Positions 45,740 through 54,273 of a stretch of DNA of 64,000 nucleotides are shown in pieces. The notes under the pieces were generated by a model that was not told the origin of the DNA, made no database searches, and saw only the letters and a program-made list of their open reading frames with translations. The translations under genes were made by a program, and so were the position numbers. The stretch covers positions 620,001 to 684,000 of the forward strand of contig JAYWVB010000012.1 in NCBI GenBank assembly GCA_039881045.1. The letters are read 5' to 3'. The number at the start of each line of letters is the position of its first letter. Position 1 is the first letter of the stretch. Source of the DNA: Chaetomium olivaceum. Taxonomy: Eukaryota; Ascomycota; Sordariomycetes; Sordariales; Chaetomiaceae.

Positions 45740-47395
45740 ATGGAATCTCTTCCAAAAGAAACTCGTATGATCCTTGCGCTTGAAGCTCTCAAGAAAGACC
45801 CTAAACTTTCTGTCCGAAAAGCTTCTGCGATCTACGAGGTCTCACGAAGCTCGCTCCGCGACCGACGCGCCGGAAAGCAACCACGACGCGAAATACCAGC
45901 CAACCTTCGAAAACTGACTGACTTTGAAGAGCAAGTCCTTCTTGAGAGAGTACTCGACCTTGATGCGCGAGGATTTCAGCCCCAGCTCTCGGACCTTCGA
46001 GAAATGGCCGATCGCCTTCGGGCCGCACGCGGCGCGTCGGGCGTCGGACCCCGATGGGCAAACGGTTTCGTAAAGCGACATTCCAAGGTTACGACGCGTT
46101 TCCGACGCCGAATCGATTACAAGAGAGCCCAATGCGAAGATCCCGACGTAGTAAACGCGTGGTTTCGGCTCGTACGCAACGTAATCGATAAATACGCGAT
46201 CCAAGAGGGGGACATCTACAACTTCGACGAGACTGGGTTCCAGATGGGCATACTTTCGAGTGCAAAGGTCGTGACGAGCTCCGAGCGACGTGGACGGCCT
46301 CGCACAAAGCAGCCTGGCAATCGAGAGTGGGTTACGGTGATCCAAGCTGTGTGTGCGGATGGCTGGGTCGTGCCGCCGTACTTTGTCGTCAAGGGGAAAA
46401 ACCACCTCCTCCCTTGGTACCAGGACAGCCGGTTCCAGCCCGAATGGAGAGTCCATACAAGCGAGAATGGCTGGATAACAAATGAGATTGGCCTCGATTG
46501 GCTAAAACATTTCGACGAGGCTACCAAACGCCGTACGAGAGGGGTACATCGACTGCTCATCCTTGACGGCCACGAAAGCCACCACTCGGTCGACTTCGAA
46601 GATTTCTGCAAGGCCAACAACATTGTTACACTTTGCATGCCTCCCCATTCTTCCCACTTTCTCCAGCCTCTTGATGTTGGGTGTTTTAGTCCGCTCAAGG
46701 CCTCGTACGGCAAGCGGATTGAGCAGATGATGCGGATGCAGATCACCCACATTACGAAGGAGGACTTCTTCGACGCGTTTGTCGAGGCATTTCACGCTTC
46801 AATCACAGCGAACAACATACGAGCGGGCTTTAGAGCAACTGGCCTTGTTCCTTTTGACCCTGAATTGGTAGTTTCTTGCCTCGACCCTAAGCCACTTACC
46901 CCATCTCCTCCAAACTCGCGTCCCGGAACAGCCTCGACTTGGGCCCTGAAGACCCCATCCAATGCGTACGACGCGACCAAGAGCTCCATCACTCTCAAGC
47001 GGAAGATCGAGAACCATCAAGGTAGCTCTCCGACTCACATTTTCGACATCATCGACTTGCAGGCCAAGAGCATCTCAAAATTGGCACATGAAATGGTGTT
47101 ACTCCGAGCTGAGGCCCAGGAACTTCGTACAGCAAATGAGCGACTAAGCAAGCGCCGTAGGACAAAGAAAACGCGTCTGCAGGAAGGAGGATCACTTAGT
47201 TTACAAGAGGCAAAGGGTTTGATGGCTGACCGGGGACTTGGTGATAAGGACTGCGAGGAAACGTCAGGGAGTAGTGGTTGTATAACAGTGGGTGGGCCAC
47301 GCATTCGGCTCTGCAGCAACTGCAAGAAGCCCGGCCACAATGCGCGGACATGTCAAGTAGTTTGCGAGATGTCTGAAGACAGTGACTCCGAGTAG
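45740..47395 (+). CDS. Pogo/Fot1-type transposase with C-terminal zinc knuckle
   Basis: 551 residues, one exon, ATG at 45740 within AACAAAATGG. The N-terminal helix-turn-helix of the Psq type is at residues 5-50 (SVRKASAIYEVSRSSLRDR). A CENP-B-type DNA-binding domain follows (FEEQVLLERVLDLDARGF ... WANGFVKRHSKV). The DDE superfamily catalytic core has aspartates in YNFDETGFQMG, LLILDGHESHHS and FLQPLDVGCFSPLK (D-D-D, as in pogo rather than mariner). IRAGFRATGLVPFDPE closes the core. A leucine-rich coiled coil (HEMVLLRAEAQELRTANERL) and a CCHC zinc knuckle (CSNCKKPGHNARTC) end the protein. It would excise and reinsert the element at TA sites. No stop or frameshift seen, unlike most neighbours. 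Confidence 0.95.
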   Translation: MESLPKETRMILALEALKKDPKLSVRKASAIYEVSRSSLRDRRAGKQPRREIPANLRKLTDFEEQVLLERVLDLDARGFQPQLSDLREMADRLRAARGASGVGPRWANGFVKRHSKVTTRFRRRIDYKRAQCEDPDVVNAWFRLVRNVIDKYAIQEGDIYNFDETGFQMGILSSAKVVTSSERRGRPRTKQPGNREWVTVIQAVCADGWVVPPYFVVKGKNHLLPWYQDSRFQPEWRVHTSENGWITNEIGLDWLKHFDEATKRRTRGVHRLLILDGHESHHSVDFEDFCKANNIVTLCMPPHSSHFLQPLDVGCFSPLKASYGKRIEQMMRMQITHITKEDFFDAFVEAFHASITANNIRAGFRATGLVPFDPELVVSCLDPKPLTPSPPNSRPGTASTWALKTPSNAYDATKSSITLKRKIENHQGSSPTHIFDIIDLQAKSISKLAHEMVLLRAEAQELRTANERLSKRRRTKKTRLQEGGSLSLQEAKGLMADRGLGDKDCEETSGSSGCITVGGPRIRLCSNCKKPGHNARTCQVVCEMSEDSDSE

Positions 47396-47455
47396 TTTTA
47401 ATTGATTTGAGTTGTTGTGGCTGAATTGACTTACACAAAGTGGTTGAGGTCCGGG

Positions 47456-47502
47456 AAAAGTGGGCGCTTCGTTATGGTGGGCGCTTCGTTATGCAAGTAC
47501 GT
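47456..47502 (-). repeat. Fot1/pogo-like right terminal inverted repeat (47 bp)
   Basis: Exact reverse complement of 45642-45688; followed by TA. Confidence 0.94.
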
Positions 47503-47504
47503 TA

Positions 47505-47830
47505 TCCCATTTTCTGGCTTTAACCCTTTTTCTATCTTTGCTTAGGCCTTTTCCTTCCTGTTCTTTTGGCTTCCTCCCTTGTTTGTTATTATGTTTTTTT
47601 CCTCTTTTCTATCCGTCTCTTCACTTCGTTTTTCTTTCTCCATATTCTATTTTCATATCTTTCATCTCTTCCTGTTATTTATCCTTTCCTTCTTTCATCA
47701 TCCCATTTCTTTATTCTCATTTCCTTCCTTCACCACGTTCTTTTCCCCTTTCTCATGTCTTTGTGTTTTCTCTTTTCTGGCCATTTTAACTATTTCTTTC
47801 TTTTCTTCCTTTCCCAGCTCAACTTTGTAC
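47505..47830 (+). repeat. Long polypyrimidine tract (about 320 bp)
   Basis: The plus strand is almost entirely C and T from just right of the transposon to about 47830. Open frames across it are compositional artefacts rich in Phe, Leu and Ser. The pyrimidine-rich bases just left of the element (45620-45640) suggest it inserted into this tract. Confidence 0.75.
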
Positions 47831-49140
47831 ACTTTCGTACATGTATAGAGGCGTAGGTTATGACACAATCCGTAGGAACTAGTCACTCCTGTGATGAATA
47901 GGGCAATCTTACTATGACCCAATACGCAAGTTCGATGAGGTTTGCCGTCTTGCGACGGCGGACTGAGACTCGCAAGCTCGACGACCAACGGCCAACCATA
48001 ACACCACCTTATCCTAAGTTACAAAACCAACCAGTATTTCATAGCGTCTGGCCAAACTCCTGACTTGCTAGCAAGACACCCTCGCTCCAACCTCGACACC
48101 AGGGAGAGCCAGCACCAAAAAGGGAACAAACAGCCTCACGCTGTCAGGTTTAGTGGCACCAACACCATCGCAACGCAATTGCCAGGCTTGGCAAAACGAG
48201 CGCTTTTGGTGACACTTAACGTTAGCTATGCCCTCACACTTAACATTTGTGTACCATGCTTTCTGGATGGCAGGAGGTGAGGTGGCCCGTCATCTCCAGT
48301 CGCTAATTCGACGCGTCGACGAACGTTCGCTGTTGACAATGTGAACACTTTGGCCACACTCAACCACACCAATCTCGGGTACTAAACTTGATAACTGAGC
48401 GTCTGGGTGCCCGCGAAATGCACTGCAGACTGATATCAACATATTACTCCTCAGGGAAACAACATGCACCGCACCTTTCCCAACTTGGGCCACCGCTAAG
48501 GGAGGTTTTTGTAAAGGCAAGAAAGCACCAGACATGGGGGCGGGGTGGCGTTGATGCTGGACATCACTAACATATCAGGTGTTGGGAACCGATACTGAGG
48601 AAGGAGTACATGATCACCGCCGGCAAACTCTGCCAAAAGACCCATGAATCCTGCCCTCTGAACACAGAACTTTTGCTGGGCTGTGGAATTCAAAATTGGG
48701 GGATAGCCAGGGATTAGACTGAGCCCTGGGATGGTTTCTGTAACCTCCGCAGCCATGTTCCCCTTTCTCTGTCTCTTCATAGACACATTGCAGGCCCGTG
48801 TGTTGTTATGTTGTCTTTGTCGACTGTCTTTGTATGTGCATTGACACCGTTGGCCGATGGTGTTTGGAGAAACAAATCTGGATTACTTGTCCCAACCCGC
48901 TCGCAGATTACACAGTACGAGTATCATATGACCCAATGTTGGTTGTTGAGCTTCCTATCAAATCGCAAACAGCGACGCCGCAGCAAAACCACGTGGTCAC
49001 ATCAAATGCGTCTTGGACAATTTGCTAACTTTTTTATTTCGCCCACCTCCAGGTTCCCTCTCCTGTCGTTCCATATTTCCAGGCCTCGAAATAAACTGAG
49101 CGTGTCCTACATCTCGAAATCTACGTCACCGTTGCTAGCA
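47831..49140. other. Intergenic, nothing recognised
   Basis: Upstream of the APH-type kinase. Frames reading into the kinase from 48808 lack a proper start, so I begin the kinase at 49141. No repeat or RNA gene seen. Confidence 0.5.
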
Positions 49141-50798
49141 ATGCAATCCCCAGCACGCCTACCGAGTACGCGGTGGACTTCATTCGACGGGTGGGACTAT
49201 AACGGCATGAAGGAACGTTTGCAGGCTGCGCTGGACAAGATCAATAAACCTGCGCTTCTCCACCATGCTAAGTGTATCAAGGGGCAAAGGGTCACCATGA
49301 GCGAGCCATTCTCGGCCGGCCAGTACTGGGTTTGTTTCGAAATGATTGCCGAGGATAACAGCCTTGTTATTGCGCGCGTCCGCTTGCCCCGCCATCCCGA
49401 CCTGCCGGCTACCGTCACTGGGGAAGATGAAGCCTACGGGATCGCGTGCGAGGTTGCTACGATGGAATTCGTCAGGCAACGGCTGTCAACCGTTCCCATC
49501 CCTCGTCTATATGCATATGAGGGCCCCGAGTCGTTGCTCGCTGCTGATGTCGGGGCCACATATATGCTGATGGAAGGCTTCAATGGAAATACTTTGCAAG
49601 ATGTCGAGTTCGATATCTGTAACTTGCCAGTAAGTCTTGTGCTATCCATCCTCGAGTTGCTCGGACTTACATTACCGTTTTTACTCCCATGACCCCACCC
49701 TCCGGGATCTGCACGGATATCGGCTGACTCAAATCCAGCTTACAACACAAGAACACGTTATCACGCAGTGGACAAGGGTACAAGCAGAAATAGCCACTCT
49801 TGTGTATCCTCGGATAGGCTCGGTTTGCTCTATTTCCTCGTCGGGAGAGCCAGTTATAGGCAGTTTACCAGCCTCTTTCGCCGCAGACCTTGGGACGCGG
49901 GTCCATTTTCCAGAGCAGTTGAGTACTTTGCTGCCATTGCAAATGCCGCGGCCCACAAGCTGGATCCATCCGCCAGGCTAGGAGCTGTTGGAAAACCCAC
50001 AGCCACGGATACCGAGATGGGACAGTCAAACGTAGTGAAAACAGTGTAATTACGGCCAGTTGAGCCAATTGATGGTCAACTACTGCAGTGCAGCCGTCGT
50101 GATGTCTGTCTGGTTCAAACAGCTAGCTGTGTGCGGGCATCTGACCCTGAAAAATACCGCATCTGGTCCCCTGGGTCCACCTCGGGGGGTTTGATTACGC
50201 CTTGGCGACCACACGCCAAAGGCGTGGTCCTAACCTTGTAATCTTGACAGGAGCTTTGATACTCCGCGACATCCTCGACAAGACTACCCTATTCGGAACC
50301 TCCGACACTCTTGAACTGTTTCCGATCAACCATATGGATCTTGGCACTCAGAACATCATCGTGGATGACGAGTTCAATTTTGTTGCCATAATCGACTGGG
50401 AGTTTGCACAGACTGCCCCCTGGCAGGTCAACCACTATCCTATGCCGTTTCCGTTGCTGGAATCGAACATTGAGGACATTCTCCAGGACCCTAACCATCT
50501 CGCGTACAAAAATGTTCTACGGCAGGAAGTTTGTCGCCGTCTCTACCATCAGAAGTTCCAAGAGGCTGAGAGGAAGCTGAAGGATGAGGGTAGATCCCTT
50601 GAACGGTCCCTTGCAGACGCTGTGAACAGCTCAGCGTCAAGGATCTTTGCCTGCTTTGCCAGCCTGGGTCGCTTACAGCAGGCCGACAAAGGCCTTATTC
50701 GTGAGATGGTGTATCTCGCGTTTGGGATGGATGCCGCTGAGATGGAACAGTATATTCAGGAGCTTGAGCGGCGAAGCTCGAACAGTGGGACCGAATGA
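49141..50798 (+). pseudogene. Aminoglycoside phosphotransferase (APH)-family kinase, interrupted
   Basis: Exon 1 (49141-49629; MQSPARLPSTRWTSFDGWDY) ends at GTAAGT and continues after an acceptor near 49738 as TQEHVITQWTRVQAEIATLV. The N-lobe has LVIARVRLPRHPD and the hinge-like ATYMLMEGFNGNTL. Near 49893 the frame changes from SFAADLG to DAGPFSRAVEYFAAIANAAA. About 260 bases (49987-50248) then separate RLGA from GALILRDILDKTTLF. The C-lobe carries HMDLGTQNIIVD (HxDxxxxN catalytic loop) and AIIDWEFA (metal-binding DxE-like motif). The tail is acidic and helical. Fungal members of this family phosphorylate small molecules or act in unknown roles; aminoglycoside resistance is not implied. With the frame slip and the long gap it is probably inactive, unless the gap is an intron (it begins GT and ends AG). 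Confidence 0.72.
49980..50255 (+). repeat. 7-bp direct repeats bracketing an approximately 260-bp insert in the kinase gene
   Basis: AGGAGCT occurs at 49980-49986 and again at 50249-50255. The homologous protein sequence stops at one copy and resumes at the other. Inside, near 50206-50230, is a hairpin (GACCACACGCC / GGCGTGGTC). No clear terminal inverted repeats. Consistent with a small non-autonomous insertion or an unusually long intron. Confidence 0.5.
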
Positions 50799-51101
50799 GA
50801 AGGGTCCATATGTTGGGCCTTGTCCAGGGGGCCGACGGTGGGGTAAGCACTTCTCCGGAGCTGGCCGGATAAAATGAAGGCGTTGGTATCAATAACTACA
50901 ACTACCATTGATCCATAGTTTGGCAAATCTGTGCGTCCATCGACGCAACCACTGTACACCACTTTCTCGCGATGCCATTCATGGGCAGCTCAGGACTTAA
51001 TAACTAAGTGCCTATGAGACGAGAATGAGATGCACTACATAGCTACACAGAGGTGGAGCGGCATTACCTGCAAGCCGCCGCAACAACCATCGTCACCTTG
51101 C

Positions 51102-52163
51102 CTAATCCAGAGACACAACTATCTTCCTCGCGGAGACCCCTTGCATTTGCAGGTCCATCGCTTTCTGAATCTTCTCGAGACCCTTCCCAACAACCAATGC
51201 CTCTGGCAGGGCGACAAAGTGCCCCTCCGCCAACGCCTGGGGCAAGAAATCCTTCCAGATACAGGTGATATGTCCATCCGGGTCGGCCACATCCCTGATA
51301 TCAATGAACCTCACCTGCGCACCCGGGATTGCACTGGACGGTGGGTTCGCGGCTGCAATGAACCTGTGCGTCGTGTCGGCATGACGGTCCATCACCGCGG
51401 CAGACAGCTCGATGGAGCCCTCCCCAATAGCTAGCGCACCTGCCAGGGAGCGGCCGTCCAAAACACCGACAATCTTAACAGCCAGCTCCTGAGCATCTTC
51501 ATGATAGTCAAACACGTGCCGCGCGCCTAGCTTCTTGACGTAATCAAAGTTTTTAAGCGACGCCGTCGAGATAACTTCATAACCCGCCGCCACAGCCAGT
51601 TGCACCCCATTGCTACCCACACTCGTCGCCCCGCCCGTGACAATCACCGCCCTCGGCTTCCCACCCGGGGCGCGGCGCGCCGGCACAGTCGGCATATCCA
51701 ACCCCAAAAACTCCCCATGAAACAAGCCATATCCCGCGGTCGCCAACGCAAGCGGGATCACACAGGCCTGCTCAAAGCTCAAGCCCGCCGGCAGCGGCGC
51801 CGCCAAATGCTCACGCAGAACCGTATACAACTGGAAAGAGCCCTCGGCCGGGTTGTTGACGTCCTCCGCGATGGACATGGCGGTGCCGACGACGCGGTCG
51901 CCGACGCGGAAGCGTGGGGACGGGCCCGGGCCGACCTCGACGACTGTGCCGGCTACGTCGCCGCCCTGGATGAAGGGGTATTGGATGTGGGTCAGCAGCG
52001 CGTCGCCGAGCTGTTGCTTGACCCAGTCGACGGGGTTGATGGCCACGGCGGCGTTGCGGATGACGATCTGGCCTGGGCCGGGCGGGGTGTAAGGAGCGGG
52101 ACCGACGGCTAGGGGGCGGGCTTTGGCGGCGGTGAGCCAGGCGGCTTGGTTTTGGGGAGACAT
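51102..52163 (-). CDS. Zinc-type alcohol dehydrogenase-like / ToxD-like enoyl reductase (MDR superfamily)
   Basis: The ATG at 52163 gives MSPQNQAAWLTAAKARPLAV, 353 residues, one exon. The frame is open further upstream but has no support there. The N-terminal GroES-like fold has IVIRNAAVAINPVDWVKQQ and FIQGGDVAGTVVEVGPG (INPxDW and GxDxAGxVxxVG are typical of ToxD/trans-enoyl-reductase-like proteins). The Rossmann part reads AVIVTGGATSVGSNGVQLAV, with the nucleotide-binding glycines, then GYEVISTASLKNFDYVKKLG. The zinc-binding cysteines of true alcohol dehydrogenases are absent. Probably an NADPH-dependent enoyl or quinone reductase. It lies 6 kb from the NRPS-like gene and may act on its product (inference). 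Confidence 0.88.
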   Translation of the reverse strand: MSPQNQAAWLTAAKARPLAVGPAPYTPPGPGQIVIRNAAVAINPVDWVKQQLGDALLTHIQYPFIQGGDVAGTVVEVGPGPSPRFRVGDRVVGTAMSIAEDVNNPAEGSFQLYTVLREHLAAPLPAGLSFEQACVIPLALATAGYGLFHGEFLGLDMPTVPARRAPGGKPRAVIVTGGATSVGSNGVQLAVAAGYEVISTASLKNFDYVKKLGARHVFDYHEDAQELAVKIVGVLDGRSLAGALAIGEGSIELSAAVMDRHADTTHRFIAAANPPSSAIPGAQVRFIDIRDVADPDGHITCIWKDFLPQALAEGHFVALPEALVVGKGLEKIQKAMDLQMQGVSARKIVVSLD

Positions 52164-53021
52164 GATGCTTTCGGGAAGGACTTTGGTGTTTTGGTGTTGA
52201 GTTTGGTGTGAGCGGAGGGAGGGCTCAAAGTGTTCGGCTGAGATGGTGGTCGACTTGTGGTGAGCTGTGATGGAATGGGAGTCGGGAATGGCTATGGCAT
52301 GTGCGGCTTTTATATTTGAACTGAAGACGTCAATTGACTCCAGTGGGGGTTGCTTGAATGTGACCGACAAGAAGTTGTGCCGTCGGGGCCGGAATCCGCT
52401 TGCCAGAGCCAGGGTCGAAGTTGCCGAGACGGACTTGGGCCTGGCCCTTTGTCTTGGTTCTACCGCTCCCGCTTTGGGAGATACCATAATTCTGCGACCA
52501 TTGGTCATCACCCTGAGACATACTACAGAACAACTGCGGACTTTTTTGGTTGTAGAAAGGCTGAGGCTCGGATCTGCCTGGTCTTTCCCTCCGCCCATTA
52601 CCTATCTTTTGAGCCGGAGATATTCTGTGCCGGCAGGACCACCATCTGGAGAGTGGAGTCTTGACCCTCTCCAACACTGTTCTATTCTCGGATTCCAGTT
52701 TGGCCAGTTTCTTAGCTAATCGGAGTTTGAGACGATCTCCTCCAAAACAGCCTCATATCTCCTAGTGCCGCGACTGACATACTGAACATTCGACTTTGTC
52801 ACCGGTGACGCTACAAGTTTTCTACACATTAGTCCAACCATTTTGACAACGTGCCACCCACCGAATAGGTAATGTCGAACATTTTTATTGATCACAGTAC
52901 CATACTCTATTCTCTCTTGGGGGCGTTCTACTGATCACCAGTCCAAGCTAACTAATAGGATCATCTTGTCCAACGTAGTCCCCATACAAGCACACGACTA
53001 GTACCGCCCTATTCCACCTTA
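52164..53021. other. Intergenic, nothing recognised
   Basis: Upstream of the reductase and downstream of the small minus-strand membrane-protein frame. No gene, repeat or RNA gene recognised. Confidence 0.5.
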
Positions 53022-53447
53022 CTAGTCCAGATCAGCCTCATAACCTTGCTGGTCAACTTCCTCCATCGAATGACTCGTCTCCAACTCCTTGTTACATGTA
53101 GCATTAACCCTAGCCCGCTCCCGCTCACTGCAGATGCGGAGACAAGAAATCAGGGCTACGGCAATGATCGCGACCGCAATGGCGGCGGTGACGGTGACAA
53201 GACTCACCAAAAAAACCGCCACGACGGCCGCGCCCGTCACAATGGCGTTGGTTGGAGCACCGGGTCTGAGCAAATATTTCACATCGTAACCATCGATGTT
53301 GAGGTCGATGTGGCTGTCGTCGGCGTTGTGAAGAGAGATGCCGAGACCGTTGGTGTGGTCTGGGCCGTTGACGTCGTCGGCTACATGATGGTGACTGTCG
53401 ACTGCCGCGCCCTGTTGTAAATCGCGACGCTTGTGGCAGTTTGTCAT
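53022..53447 (-). CDS. Small hypothetical single-span membrane protein
   Basis: 141 codons from an ATG at 53447. Residues about 1-70 are polar and His/Asp-rich. A long hydrophobic stretch (AIVTGAAVVAVFLVSLVTVT and on through AIIAVALISC, about residues 70-103) would span the membrane. The last 40 residues are charged. No family recognised. It could be a real small gene or a chance frame in GC-rich sequence; there is no second line of evidence. Confidence 0.35.
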   Translation of the reverse strand: MTNCHKRRDLQQGAAVDSHHHVADDVNGPDHTNGLGISLHNADDSHIDLNIDGYDVKYLLRPGAPTNAIVTGAAVVAVFLVSLVTVTAAIAVAIIAVALISCLRICSERERARVNATCNKELETSHSMEEVDQQGYEADLD

Positions 53448-54273
53448 GGTTGCCGTCTTGCTAACAACAAGATGAAAGGAAGGCAGCAGGTGACTTTGAT
53501 TTGTGCTCTGCTCTAAGGATTTGTCTTGGCTTGGAGGAGCGTAAATGGACCATGTCGGGCTCTCCCAAGCAGAGATGTCCGGATTTCAGGGGTGGAGATT
53601 GTGTTAGCAGCGAAAGAAACCCAGATACTTCAATATATATACATTATTTCCTTGGGCAGCCAAACTGTATACCACCCAGCGTACCCTAGTTGAATCACAC
53701 CAGTCCTCCTTGTTTGTGTGTGGAACAGGTCACTTTGTTATCCATCAGCACCATACAATATAAGAACTGCTTTGTTGTTCAACATATGCGAATAGCGGGG
53801 AGGGTCGACGCTTAGTTGAAAAGTCTACCTATCCATGTATGGGTGACCCCGGCAGATAGCTCTACTTAGCATATTCAGTCAGAATTCAAGTGTGTGTAGT
53901 TTTCTAACAATATCTAAAGCCACCCCTTACCGACGGGTTTCAAGCGCATTTGCGTCAGTTCCAACTTTTCAGCCATGGACCTGGCATCCCGAACAACCTC
54001 TGTTGGGCTGCACGTGGGTCATATGAAAGGATTGTGGTGCCTTCAGGGGGAAAACAAGACCTTGTGGACGACGGCAGTATGAGTCCAAGAACTCTATCTG
54101 CACCATGACAAGTAAATTAAAAGTCATGAATTCATGGCACGGCTACCGCTACCTAAGCTTGCCGCTTGTCACAAAGTGTCTGCGAACAAAATACCAACAC
54201 TAGAGAGGTGCGTCCCACAACCCAATACCCTAAGCCCAACCAACCCGATACTCGGGCAACATCTCCTCAACGC
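53448..54273. other. Intergenic, nothing recognised
   Basis: Includes an AT-rich segment (ATATATATAC near 53633). No gene recognised on either strand. Confidence 0.5.

Larger units (their letters stand above)
45642..47502 (+). mobile_element. Fot1/pogo-like DNA transposon, 1861 bp, apparently intact
   Basis: Perfect 47-bp terminal inverted repeats (45642-45688 and 47456-47502), flanked by TA dinucleotides (45640-45641 and 47503-47504), the target of Tc1/mariner/pogo elements. Each terminal repeat holds two tandem copies of ATAACGAAGCGCCCAC. It carries one uninterrupted transposase gene. Length and structure match Fot1-type fungal elements. Identical ends and an open frame point to recent mobility. 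Confidence 0.94.

Noticed and set aside
47508..47856. Three overlapping frames of 89-109 codons rich in Phe and Ser that look like membrane proteins
   Set aside because: They are products of the polypyrimidine tract; three frames open at once is a composition effect.
51102..52598. Longer start (498 codons) for the ToxD-like reductase
   Set aside because: The family starts at MSPQNQAAWLTAAK (ATG at 52163). The upstream extension is low-quality sequence without homology and probably covers the promoter.
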